Source: Modestobacter sp. VKM Ac-2982 (GTDB lineage Bacteria > Actinomycetota > Actinomycetes > Mycobacteriales > Geodermatophilaceae). From it: a stretch of 64,000 nt of DNA. The translations under genes and the position numbers were made by a program. Shown here piece by piece: positions 44,769 to 55,205 of the stretch. Below the pieces are notes generated by a model. It was not told the origin of the DNA. It saw only the letters and a list, made by a program, of their open reading frames with translations, and did not search any database. The stretch spans positions 496,001 to 560,000 of the forward strand of contig NZ_JAPVBL010000004.1 of NCBI RefSeq assembly GCF_026967935.1, given 5' to 3'. Position 1 is the first letter of the stretch. The number at the start of each line of letters is the position of its first letter.

Positions 44769-45634
44769 CGCTGCGTCACCCCCTCCGGCGGGGGCGGCCC
44801 CAGCCAGGACGGTCGGTTCTGCCCCCGCGGTGCACTGCGCCGCCCGGCGCCGCCGGCCTGTGCGGCCGCGAGGACGCCGGGCAGCCAACCGTCCCGGGCG
44901 GCCAGCCGGTCCAGCAGTTGCCCGACGTACCGCGCGCGCACCTCGTCGGCGGGCTCCTCGGGCGAGGCCCCCTCCAGCCAGGCGTCGGGCACCTGGGCCA
45001 GCACCTCGGCGAGCAGTGGCCGGGTGACCCGCGGGGCCAGCGCGGCATCGGCGGCCCGCACGTCGGGAGCGCACTCGATCAGCGCGTGCTGCGCGGCGTC
45101 GTAGGCCCGGCTCACGGACGCCGCGACTCCGGGCCAGTTGTGGTGGAACGTGAGCGCGGCGCCGTGGTCGATGAGGTGCAGCCGACCGTGCCAGAAGAGC
45201 ATGTTCGGGTTGCGCCACGACCGGTCCACGTTGCCGATCAGCGCGTCGAACCACAGCACCCGCCCGGCCAGCTCCGGGTCGACCTGAGCGGCACCGGCCT
45301 CGAAGTCCAGCGCGCCGGGCAGGTAGTCCATCCCGAGGTTGGTCCCGGCGGACTTGCGCAGCAGTTCCTGGACCTCCTGGTCCGGCTCCCCGACTGCCAG
45401 CTCCGGGACGACGTCCACCGTGACGAGCGCGGGCACCGGCAGGGCCAGCCGGCGGGCCAGCTCCCCGCAGACCACCTCCGCGGCGAGCACCTTCACGCCC
45501 TGCCCGGCGGCCCGCCACTTGACCACGTAGGTGCCGAGGTCGTCGGCCTCCATGAGCCCCGGCAGCGAGCCACCCTCGCGCAGCGGGGTGACGTACCGGG
45601 TGGCGGAGACGGCGGGGAGCACAGTGCTGCGCAC
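44765..45634 (-). CDS. HipA-like kinase family protein
   Basis: A 289-residue protein resembling the HipA/PI3-4 kinase-like fold. It shows a nucleotide-binding segment around LGTYVVKWRAAGQGVKVLAAEVVCGELA, LWFDALIGNVDRSWRNPNML (catalytic Asp/Asn-type loop) and HLIDHGAALTFHHNW (metal-binding DHG). HipA-family kinases phosphorylate proteins such as aminoacyl-tRNA synthetases. No HipB-type DNA-binding antitoxin is adjacent; the partner here is DUF3037. GTG 45634 was chosen as the start because the family alignment begins at VRSTVLPAVSATRYVTP. Confidence 0.82.
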   Translation of the reverse strand: MRSTVLPAVSATRYVTPLREGGSLPGLMEADDLGTYVVKWRAAGQGVKVLAAEVVCGELARRLALPVPALVTVDVVPELAVGEPDQEVQELLRKSAGTNLGMDYLPGALDFEAGAAQVDPELAGRVLWFDALIGNVDRSWRNPNMLFWHGRLHLIDHGAALTFHHNWPGVAASVSRAYDAAQHALIECAPDVRAADAALAPRVTRPLLAEVLAQVPDAWLEGASPEEPADEVRARYVGQLLDRLAARDGWLPGVLAAAQAGGAGRRSAPRGQNRPSWLGPPPPEGVTQR

Positions 45635-45674
45635 CCTACCGGCGGGCCCGGGCCCGGCCGGGGACACTGACGGC

Positions 45675-46223
45675 GTGGGAGTCCTCCGCCGCACGACGCT
45701 GCCGCAGCTGGCGGGCGCGCCGTTCACCTACCCCGAGGTGGGGGCGACGCGGGACGCGACCCTGCCGGCCGGCTACCACCACGTCGAGCGGTCCGCCGTC
45801 GTCGGTTCCGGCGGGGGTGACTTCGACCGGGCCGCCGCCGCGGTGTTCCGCTGGGCCGCTCAGCGGGGCGCGGGGCTGCGCGTCCGGGCCGACGGGCCGG
45901 CCAGCACCCCGGGCACGGTCGTGCTGATGACGGCGGGGCTGCGGCGGTTGGGGGTGGACATCCCCTGCCGGGTGGTCTGGGTGGCCGACGAACCCCGGCG
46001 ACGCGGGTTCGGGTACGGCACGCTGCCCGGGCACCCGGAGAGCGGCGAGGAGTCCTTCGTCGTCACGCTGCAGCCCGGCGGCGACGTGGTCTACACGCTG
46101 CGGGCGTTCTCCCGGCTGGCGACGCCGCTGTCCCGACTGGGCGGCCCGGTGAGCCGACAGGTGCAGCGGCTGGCCCTGGACCGCTACGTGGTCGCGATCC
46201 GCCGCGCCGCACGGGCCGGCTGA
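45675..46223 (+). CDS. DUF1990 family protein
   Basis: A 182-residue protein with FTYPEVGATRD near the start, VLMTAGLRRLGVDIPCRVVWVADEPRRRGFGYGTLPGHPESGEESF in the middle and FSRLATPLSRLGGPVSRQVQRLALDRYVVAIR at the end. This is the DUF1990 pattern shared with plant UPF0548 proteins; the fold is probably SRPBCC-like. The function is unknown. It is divergent from the HipA-like gene, with 40 bases between starts, and convergent with the FNT gene. Confidence 0.88.
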   Translation: MGVLRRTTLPQLAGAPFTYPEVGATRDATLPAGYHHVERSAVVGSGGGDFDRAAAAVFRWAAQRGAGLRVRADGPASTPGTVVLMTAGLRRLGVDIPCRVVWVADEPRRRGFGYGTLPGHPESGEESFVVTLQPGGDVVYTLRAFSRLATPLSRLGGPVSRQVQRLALDRYVVAIRRAARAG

Positions 46224-46225
46224 GC

Positions 46226-47095
46226 TCAGGCCCCGGCCTTCGCCCGCTCCTCCTTGATCATGTCCTTGCTGCGGACCAGCCGCAGCAGGGTGACCACGAA
46301 CAGCCCACCGGCCATGTTCAGCAGAACGGTGTACCAGAGCCAGGCGAGCCAGTGGCCGTAGCCGAACGGCGCCCCGGCGTGCAGCGCCGCGAAGATGATC
46401 AGCGAGTCCAGGATCGAGTGGAACAGCTGCAGTCCGGCGAGCACGAAGGCGCCGGCGATCGCGGCGACGACCTTCGCCGGGTCGGACTCCGTGCCGTGCT
46501 GCATGCGGGTCATCAGGGTGATGGCGATCCCGGCCAGGAAGGCCAGCGAGGCCGACTGGAGGTCCAGCGGTGAGTCCACGAAGTGGACGGCGCTCTCGAT
46601 CGCCGTGGCCCGCAGGTCGGGGAAGGCCCGGACCGCCAGCCACATGAACATCCAGCCGCCGAGCAGGTTGGCCACCAGGGTGCCGCCCCACAGCTTGCCC
46701 AGCTGCGCGAACCCGGCCCGGCCGGCCGCCACCGCGGTCACCGGGACGAGGAAGCCCTCCGTGAAGAGCTCGCTGCGGGCCAGCAGGAGGGCGATGAAAC
46801 CCACCGAGAAGGCCAGCCCGGCCAGCAGGTGGCTGCCGGTCTCGGCGTAGACGGCGAACAACAGCAGCACGCCGGTGCCGACCTCGAGCCCCCCGGCGAA
46901 CCCGGTGGTGAGCACCTCACGCCAGTTGCGGTGCAGCCGCTGCGCCCCGTCGCTGACGATGGCGTCGAAGGCCTGCTGGAGCTCGTCCTCGGTGGGGCCG
47001 TCGGTCTCCCCCAGCTCTTCGCGGGCCGGGTCGGAGTCGCCGAACTCCTCGTGCGCGGGATCGGTTCCGCTGAGGTCCTCACGGGTGGTGCCCAC
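46226..47095 (-). CDS. Formate/nitrite transporter (FNT) family channel
   Basis: A 289-residue protein with an acidic cytoplasmic lead of about 45 residues (many Asp/Glu) and six helices carrying FNT landmarks such as LLLARSELFTEGFLVPVTAV and LWGGTLVANLLGGWMFMWL. FNT proteins form pentameric channels for formate, nitrite or hydrosulfide. The actinobacterial branch with an acidic lead is not assigned. The GTG start at 47095 has AGGAGA four bases upstream. Confidence 0.88.
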   Translation of the reverse strand: MGTTREDLSGTDPAHEEFGDSDPAREELGETDGPTEDELQQAFDAIVSDGAQRLHRNWREVLTTGFAGGLEVGTGVLLLFAVYAETGSHLLAGLAFSVGFIALLLARSELFTEGFLVPVTAVAAGRAGFAQLGKLWGGTLVANLLGGWMFMWLAVRAFPDLRATAIESAVHFVDSPLDLQSASLAFLAGIAITLMTRMQHGTESDPAKVVAAIAGAFVLAGLQLFHSILDSLIIFAALHAGAPFGYGHWLAWLWYTVLLNMAGGLFVVTLLRLVRSKDMIKEERAKAGA

Positions 47096-47255
47096 GGTCT
47101 CTCCTGCCACGACGGCCGGGCAGTCGGGCGCCGCGGTCCGGGCGCGATCTACCCGGAGCCGGGGCGCCCACACCCGTCGCCGACAACGTCACACGACACC
47201 GGGCCAGCACGAGATCTCGGGCCGGGCCGACCCGAGGACCTCCTGGGGGACCTGC

Positions 47256-48044
47256 TCAGCGCTTCGGCAGCTCCAGCGCCGACGGCCCGAACCGCTCCAC
47301 CCGCACCGACGCCGGCGGCAGGCCCAGCCCGACGAGCAGCTGGCTGGCCGACTCGGCGAAGCCGGCGGAACCGCAGACGTAGGCGGTCTGCCCGGGCTCC
47401 CACAGCGGGAGCAGGTCCATCGCGGTCAGCCGGGCCGCCGGGCGGATGCCGTGCGACTCCCGGGTCAGCGCGATCAACGCCCCCGCCTCCGCCAGCTCGT
47501 CGGCGTAGGGCAGCTCGGCCAGCGTGCGGGCCGAGACCGCGACCCGGAGCAGGTCGAGCCGCCCGAGCGCCCGGGCGTGCCGGACCATCGCGACCAGCGG
47601 GACGACGCCGCTGCCGCCGCCGACCAGCAGGGCCGGGGTGACGCCGTCCCAGACGAACCAGCCGCCGATCGGACCGCGGACCTCCAGCTCGTCGCCGGGT
47701 TCCACGACGTCGGCGAGGTAGGTGGAGACCTCCCCGTCGTCCAGCCGCTCGACGAACAGCTCCACCAGCGGGTCGCCCGGCGCCGAGGCCAACGAGTACG
47801 AGCGCTGCGCGGTGTAGCCGTCCTCGGCGGTCAGCCGGACGACGTAGTGCTGGCCGGGCAGGTGGTCGACCCGGTCGTGGACGTCCAGCCGCAGCTCCAC
47901 CGAGCGCACGATCGGGCGGCGGAGCCCGGCGACGGTCGCCGTCCGCCAGCCGCCGGCGGGTGCGGTGCCCCCCGCGGGCGGGCCGCCGGCGGTCATGGAG
48001 GTGCTGCCGGAGTCCGGTCCGGGGTCCTGGGTCAGGTCGCTCAC
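47256..48044 (-). CDS. FAD/NAD(P)-binding ferredoxin-reductase-like protein
   Basis: A 262-residue flavoreductase: the FAD domain includes QRSYSLASAP (RxYS motif) after PGQHYVVRLTAEDGYTAQ, and the NAD domain includes ALLVGGGSGVVPLVAMVRHA and AYVCGSAGFAE. No iron-sulfur domain is present. It lies four bases downstream of the molybdopterin oxidoreductase gene, so it probably supplies electrons to it or takes electrons from it. The disordered first 30 residues are Gly/Pro-rich. Confidence 0.9.
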   Translation of the reverse strand: MSDLTQDPGPDSGSTSMTAGGPPAGGTAPAGGWRTATVAGLRRPIVRSVELRLDVHDRVDHLPGQHYVVRLTAEDGYTAQRSYSLASAPGDPLVELFVERLDDGEVSTYLADVVEPGDELEVRGPIGGWFVWDGVTPALLVGGGSGVVPLVAMVRHARALGRLDLLRVAVSARTLAELPYADELAEAGALIALTRESHGIRPAARLTAMDLLPLWEPGQTAYVCGSAGFAESASQLLVGLGLPPASVRVERFGPSALELPKR

Positions 48045-48048
48045 CGGC

Positions 48049-48660
<612 letters not shown>

Positions 48661-48844
48661 GTCGTCGTCCTCTCGGGGCACCGGACTGGGGCGGAGCCGA
48701 TCTTCCTCCACCCTCGAGGCGGCTGTCCCCCTGGGTGGCGGACGTCCCGCAGGGCCGGCCAACCGGTGAGGGTGGCCTTACATGAGCTGTGTCACGGTGC
48801 GTTCACCTGGGTGTCATGTGGGCACTGGGCTTACCTTTGGCCCT

Positions 48845-49555
48845 GTGGCGACAGTGACGACGCAGCCGGCCCAGCGCAGGGCCCCCAAGACCGGCCGGTT
48901 CGACAGCTCGGTCGTGAAGAAGACCGTGATGGCGGTCAGCGGGATCATCATGATCCTGTACTTGCTCGCCCACATGGTGGGCAACCTGAAGGCCTTCTCC
49001 GGCGCTGAGTCGTTCAACAGCTACTCCGGGTGGATCCGCACCATCGGCGAGCCGGCGCTGCCGACCCAGACGGTCCTCTGGATCATCCGGCTCGTGCTGC
49101 TCGCGGCGGTGGTGCTGCACTTCTGGGCGGCCATCTCGCTGTGGCGCCAGGCCCGCCGGGCCCGCCCGGTGCCCTACGTGACCAAGAAGCGGGTGCAGCA
49201 GAGCTTCGCCTCCCGCACCGTCCGCTGGGGCGGGCTGATCCTGGCGCTCTTCATCATCTGGCACATCCTGGACCTCACCCTGGGTGCGGTGAACCCGGTC
49301 GGGCACGACTCCACGCCCTACGACCGACTGGTCGCCAGCTTCTCCAACATCCCGATCACGCTCTTCTACGTGGTCTCGATGGTGCTGCTCGGCCTGCACC
49401 TGCGGCACGGCATCTTCGCCGCCACGCAGACGCTCGGGCAGACCAACAAGAAGCGCGAGCGTGCGGTGAACGGCCTCGCCTACGTCGTCGCCGGGGTCAT
49501 CACCGTCGGCTTCCTGCTCGTGCCGTTGTCCGTCGCCTTCGGCTTGATCGACTGA
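48845..49555 (+). CDS. sdhC: Succinate dehydrogenase cytochrome b subunit
   Basis: A 236-residue membrane subunit with five helices and His residues ([37 protein letters not shown]) suitable for two b hemes. This is the single-anchor type B form of succinate:quinone reductase known from Bacillus and actinobacteria. It passes electrons to the quinone pool. I used the GTG at 48845, without an evident ribosome site and with TTACCT nine bases before it, so the transcript may be leaderless. An in-frame ATG at 48782 would add 21 unlikely residues. Confidence 0.93.
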   Translation: MATVTTQPAQRRAPKTGRFDSSVVKKTVMAVSGIIMILYLLAHMVGNLKAFSGAESFNSYSGWIRTIGEPALPTQTVLWIIRLVLLAAVVLHFWAAISLWRQARRARPVPYVTKKRVQQSFASRTVRWGGLILALFIIWHILDLTLGAVNPVGHDSTPYDRLVASFSNIPITLFYVVSMVLLGLHLRHGIFAATQTLGQTNKKRERAVNGLAYVVAGVITVGFLLVPLSVAFGLID

Positions 49556-49574
49556 GAGAGAAGGACACACCGCC

Positions 49575-51517
<1,943 letters not shown>

Positions 51518-51521
<4 letters not shown>

Positions 51522-52297
51522 CCAGCACAGAGACACCGATGATGAGCCTGACACTGCGCATCTGGCGTCAGCGCGACCGGACCAAGAAGGGCAAGATGGT
51601 GACCTACCACGTCACCGACGTCTCGCCCGACATGTCCTTCCTCGAGATGCTCGACGTGCTGAACGAGAAGCTGATCCTCGACGGCGACGACCCGGTGGCC
51701 TTCGACCACGACTGCCGCGAGGGCATCTGCGGTTCCTGCGGTCTGATGATCAACGGCATCGCGCACGGCCCCGAGCAGGCCACCGTCTGCCAGCTGCACA
51801 TGCGGTCGTTCTCCGACGGCGACGTGCTGGACATCGAGCCGTGGCGCGCGGGCGGTTTCCCGGTGGTCAAGGACCTCGCGGTGGACCGGTCGGCGTTCGA
51901 CCGGATCATCTCCGCCGGCGGGTTCATCAGCGCCCCCACCGGCACGGCTCCCGAGGCGCACTCCACCCCGGTGCCGAAGAAGAACTCCGACGCCGCCTTC
52001 GACGCCGCGACCTGCATCGGCTGCGGCGCCTGCGTGGCCGCCTGCCCCAACGGCTCGGCGATGCTGTTCACCGCGGCCAAGGTCGCCCACCTCGGGCTCA
52101 TGCCGCAGGGCCAGCCCGAGCGCGACACCCGGGTGCTGAAGATGGTGGCCCAGCAGGACGCCGAGGACTTCGGTGGTTGCAGCAACATCGGCGAGTGCTC
52201 CGCCGTGTGCCCCAAGGGCATCTCGATGGAGACCATCTCCCGGCTCAACCACGACCTGCTCGGTGCGCTGCGCGCCGGCGCCGTCCCGATGAGCTGA
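51518..52297 (+). CDS. sdhB: Succinate dehydrogenase iron-sulfur subunit
   Basis: A 259-residue protein with three cluster regions: [26 protein letters not shown] (2Fe-2S), [14 protein letters not shown] (4Fe-4S) and [14 protein letters not shown] (3Fe-4S). It bridges electrons from FAD to heme b and quinone. The GTG start overlaps the sdhA stop (GTGA). An internal ATG pair about eight codons later (MMSLTLRIW) is an alternative start. The operon ends at the hairpin at 52321-52359. Confidence 0.97.
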
Positions 52298-52320
52298 CGA
52301 AGGACCCCCTTCCAAGGGGA

Positions 52321-52359
52321 CGAACGGGCCGGCACCCCACCTGGGGGCCGGCCCGTTCG
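52321..52359. terminator. Terminator of the sdh operon
   Basis: A perfect 13-bp outer stem (52321-52333 and 52347-52359) extended by a CCCC/GGGG inner stem lies 23 bases after the sdhB stop and before the convergent nucleotidyltransferase gene. Confidence 0.82.
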
Positions 52360-52381
52360 GCGTCCCGGGGTCGCGGGCCGC

Positions 52382-52933
52382 TCAGCCCGGGCTGATCCCC
52401 AGCCGGTCGGTGAGGAACAGGAACGCGGCGGCGAAGTGGTTGTCGTCGACCTCCTTGCGCAACCGGGGCCAGTCCAGCTGCTCGCGCACCGCCCGCACGT
52501 GCGGCAGCAGCCCCGCCATGTCGCAGTAGAGCTCGGTCATCGCGCGCAGCTTTGCCGACAGCAGCTCGGTGGCCGGCAGGACCGGCATCCGGATGCCGAG
52601 CACGTCCCTCTCCTCCGCCCGGTCGAGCAGTTCCGCGGTCACCGGCTCGCCGACGAGCCGGTGCAGCAGGTCGACCAGGACGCCGTCGTTCCGGGCCTTG
52701 AACAGCCAGTCCTCCGATGGCCGGACCACCTCGAAGCCGGCTGCCGCCAGCACCCCGGCCGCCCGTTCGGTGTCCGCCTCGGCCACCACGAAGTCGACGT
52801 CGTTCTCCGACTCCGGCGCACCGTGCGCCCACAGCGCGTAGCCGCCCGCCAGCGCGAACGGCAACCCGTCGCGCTTCAGCGCGGACGCCGTGCGCTTGAG
52901 CGCGACCCGCCGGGCTTCGCGGTCGGCGGTCAC
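52382..52933 (-). CDS. Nucleotidyltransferase-fold protein
   Basis: A 183-residue protein with LPFALAGGYALWAHGAPESENDVDFVV, the glycine pair and Asp-x-Asp of the polymerase-beta-type nucleotidyltransferase fold, as in MNT and AbiEii-like proteins. The C-terminal half is helical. No HEPN or antitoxin partner is next to it, so it appears to be an orphan. The GTG start faces the exonuclease-family gene across an 80-base region that contains a 17-bp perfect dyad. Confidence 0.82.
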   Translation of the reverse strand: MTADREARRVALKRTASALKRDGLPFALAGGYALWAHGAPESENDVDFVVAEADTERAAGVLAAAGFEVVRPSEDWLFKARNDGVLVDLLHRLVGEPVTAELLDRAEERDVLGIRMPVLPATELLSAKLRAMTELYCDMAGLLPHVRAVREQLDWPRLRKEVDDNHFAAAFLFLTDRLGISPG

Positions 52934-52977
52934 GGGCGCTCCTCGGCTGTGCGGCTGCGTCTCCGGCGGTGCGGATC

Positions 52978-53013
52978 GGGTGGGCGCCTACCCGAGCGGG
53001 TAGGCGCCCACCC
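52978..53013. repeat. Perfect 17-bp inverted repeat abutting a start codon
   Basis: Arms 52978-52994 and 52997-53013 are exact reverse complements (GGGTGGGCGCCTACCCG) with a two-base loop. The right arm ends immediately before the GTG at 53014, so in RNA the hairpin would cover the ribosome binding region. As DNA it could be an operator in the divergent promoter. Confidence 0.75.
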
Positions 53014-53775
53014 GTGCGACTCTCGACCTTCAACATCCTGCACGGACGTTCCCCGGCCGACGACCGGGTCGACGCCGAGCGCTTCGCCGCGGCCGTCCGG
53101 ACGCTGGACGCCGACGTCCTGGCGCTCCAGGAGGTGGACCGGGCCCAGCCCCGCTCGCACCACGCCGACCTGACGGCGGTCGCCGCCGAGGCGATGGGCG
53201 CGGTCGCGCACCGCTTCGTCGCGGCGATCTCCGGCACCCCGGGGGCGACCTGGATGGCCGCCACCGGGGACGAGCAGCCCGGGACGGCGGAGTACGGGAT
53301 CGCGCTGCTCTCGCGGTACCCGGTGCGCTCCTGGCAGGTGGTCCGGCTGCCGGCGATCCCGTTCCGCTTCCCGATGTGGCTGCCCGGACCGCGCAAGGTG
53401 ATCGTCGTCGACGAGGAGCCGCGGGCCGCCGTGGTCGCGGTGGTGGAGACACCGCACGGCGAGCTGACCGTGGCCAGCACCCACCTGTCGTTCGTGCCCG
53501 GCTGGAACCGCCGCCAGCTGCGGCGGCTGCAGCGGGACCTGACCGCGTTCCCCGGGCCGCTGGTGCTGATGGGCGACCTGAACATGACCCCGCCCACGCC
53601 TGCCGCCGTGACCGGGTGGACGTCGCTGGCCGAGGAGCTGACGTTCCCGCTCGAGGAGCCCGACCGGCAGCTGGACCACGTGCTGCTCCGCGGGTCGCTG
53701 CCGCCGGTGACGACGACCTCGGCACCGGTGCTGCCGCTGTCGGACCACCGTGCGCTGACCGTCGACGTCGGGTGA
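53014..53775 (+). CDS. Endonuclease/exonuclease/phosphatase family protein
   Basis: A 253-residue metal-dependent hydrolase of the EEP superfamily. Motifs in order are VRLSTFNILHGR, LALQEVDRAQPR (catalytic Glu), THLSFVPGWNRRQL, LVLMGDLNM (Asp-x-Asn) and the terminal LPLSDHRALTVDV (Asp-His). No signal peptide is seen, so it could act on nucleic acids, phosphoinositides or other phosphodiesters in the cytoplasm. GTG 53014 is the likely start; a GTG at 52969 in the same frame would translate the inverted repeat. Confidence 0.9.
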   Translation: MRLSTFNILHGRSPADDRVDAERFAAAVRTLDADVLALQEVDRAQPRSHHADLTAVAAEAMGAVAHRFVAAISGTPGATWMAATGDEQPGTAEYGIALLSRYPVRSWQVVRLPAIPFRFPMWLPGPRKVIVVDEEPRAAVVAVVETPHGELTVASTHLSFVPGWNRRQLRRLQRDLTAFPGPLVLMGDLNMTPPTPAAVTGWTSLAEELTFPLEEPDRQLDHVLLRGSLPPVTTTSAPVLPLSDHRALTVDVG

Positions 53776-53788
53776 GGGAGAGCCGACG

Positions 53789-54178
53789 ATGACACTCGTG
53801 ACCGGACCCGCGCTCGTCTTCGACGGTGACTGCGCCTTCTGCACCCGCTGCGCCGACGTCGCCCGGCGGCTGCTGCCGGCCGACGTGCAGGTGGTCCCCT
53901 GGCAGTTCGTCGACCTCGCGGAGATCGGGGTCAGCGCCGAGCGGGCGCAGACGGAGGTGCTGTGGGTCGGCCGGGACGGTGCGGTGACCGGTGGCGCGCC
54001 GGCGGTGGCGCGGGCGCTGCGGGCGGCGGGCCGGCCGTGGTGGCTGCTCGGCGCCGTCCTCGCCGCGCCACCGGTCCGGTGGGTGGCCCCGTTCGGCTAC
54101 CGGCTGGTCGCCGCCAACCGGCACCGGCTCCCCGGCGGCACGGCGGCCTGCCGGCTGCCCCCGCACGATCCCGGCTGA
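53789..54178 (+). CDS. DCC family thiol-disulfide oxidoreductase (DUF393)
   Basis: A 129-residue protein beginning LVFDGDCAFCTRCADVARRLL, with the DxxCxxC motif of the DCC (DUF393) family, which has a thioredoxin-like fold. A C-terminal hydrophobic stretch (WWLLGAVLAAPPVRWVAPFGYRLVAANRHRL) follows, typical of the family. A role in electron or thiol transfer is presumed. It follows the exonuclease-family gene by 13 bases and probably shares its transcript. Confidence 0.9.
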   Translation: MTLVTGPALVFDGDCAFCTRCADVARRLLPADVQVVPWQFVDLAEIGVSAERAQTEVLWVGRDGAVTGGAPAVARALRAAGRPWWLLGAVLAAPPVRWVAPFGYRLVAANRHRLPGGTAACRLPPHDPG

Positions 54179-54179
54179 G

Positions 54180-54788
54180 TCAGGCCGCAGCGTCGGTGCG
54201 CTCGGCAGCCAGCCGGAGCAGCGCCGGTGCCAGTGCCTCGGCCACCAGCGCGTAGCCGGCCGAGGACGGGTGGAACCGGTCGGCGGAGAACAGCGCGGGG
54301 TCGGCGGCGAACCGCCGGGACAGCTCCGGGGCGACCGGCGCGACGACGGCCCCGCCCCGGGCGGCGGCGACGCTCTGCCGGGTGCGCAGCTGGTCGCAGA
54401 GGCCGGCGACGACCGCGCGGAAGGCCGGGGGCACCCAGGCCACCGACGACAGGTCGGGCGTCGGGACCACCAGCACCGAGGCGCCGGCCCCGCGCAGCTC
54501 CTGGACGGCCGCGCCCAGCGCCGCGGCCGCCCGGACCGGTGACACCTGGCGGGTCAGGTCGTTCGCGCCGACGACCAGCAGCGCGACGTCGACCGGCCCG
54601 GTCACCCGGCGGACCTGTGCGTCGAGGTCGAGAGAGGTGGCACCGGGCACGGCGACCACCTGCAGGTCGACGTCGTGCCCGGCCTGCACGAGCGCACGGG
54701 TCAGCCGCGCGCCGACGGTGTCCTGCACCGTCGCCGCACCGGTGCCGAAGGCGAGGGAGTCACCGAGGACGAGGAAGTGGAGCGTCAC
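54180..54788 (-). CDS. SGNH/GDSL hydrolase family protein
   Basis: A 202-residue esterase-type protein. Block I is FLVLGDSLAFGTG (nucleophile Ser), block II has VVAVPGATS (Gly), block III has VVGANDLTR (Asn) and block V has DRFHPSSAGYALVAEAL (Asp-x-x-His). All four SGNH residues are therefore present. It has no signal peptide, pointing to an intracellular esterase or lipase. It is convergent with the DCC gene, with stops two bases apart. Confidence 0.92.
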   Translation of the reverse strand: MTLHFLVLGDSLAFGTGAATVQDTVGARLTRALVQAGHDVDLQVVAVPGATSLDLDAQVRRVTGPVDVALLVVGANDLTRQVSPVRAAAALGAAVQELRGAGASVLVVPTPDLSSVAWVPPAFRAVVAGLCDQLRTRQSVAAARGGAVVAPVAPELSRRFAADPALFSADRFHPSSAGYALVAEALAPALLRLAAERTDAAA

Positions 54789-54848
54789 ACCCTGGTCAAC
54801 GGTCCGGCGCAGTCGGGTGTGCCGTGATCCAGGCCTCGGAGCGGCGTC

Positions 54849-55046
54849 TCAGCCGCCCTGGGCGAAGAGCGCAGCAGCTTGGGCGTCGTCCACGAACGGG
54901 TACTTGACCTTGAACTGGGCGAGCGCGTCCGGCACCGAGAGCACGTGCGTCTCCCGTTTCCCCGCGGCGTCGATGGTCTGCACGGTCACCATCTCGCCGT
55001 TGATCGGGACCCAGTGCGTCTCGGCGTAGTCGGTGAAGACGTTCAT
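54849..55046 (-). CDS. Small uncharacterised protein
   Basis: A 65-residue protein from the ATG at 55046: MNVFTDYAETHWVPINGEMV, then TVQTIDAAGKRETHVLSVPDA, ending LFAQGG. It is soluble, acidic and without cysteine. I do not recognise a family. GGGAG lies ten bases before the ATG and codon use fits the region, so it is likely real. It is flanked by the SGNH gene and the divergent NlpC/P60 gene. Confidence 0.6.
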   Translation of the reverse strand: MNVFTDYAETHWVPINGEMVTVQTIDAAGKRETHVLSVPDALAQFKVKYPFVDDAQAAALFAQGG

Positions 55047-55205
55047 GCCCCATGGTCTCCCGAGCGCCGCACCGGACCCCGGACCGGGCGACGTTGCTCC
55101 CGCCAACTCATGGTGTCGAGGTGCTCAAGGACCGTCCGGGAACGTCCGACCTCTCTGCCAGGTCACCTGATCGGGTGAACGACGGCAGCGGAGGGACGCG
55201 AGGAC

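Noticed and set aside
55100-55205. A c-di-AMP (ydaO) riboswitch before the NlpC/P60 gene, as is common for such genes
   Set aside because: I could not find the conserved core of that riboswitch in the roughly 100 bases available; only a partial TCACC/GGTGA dyad is present.
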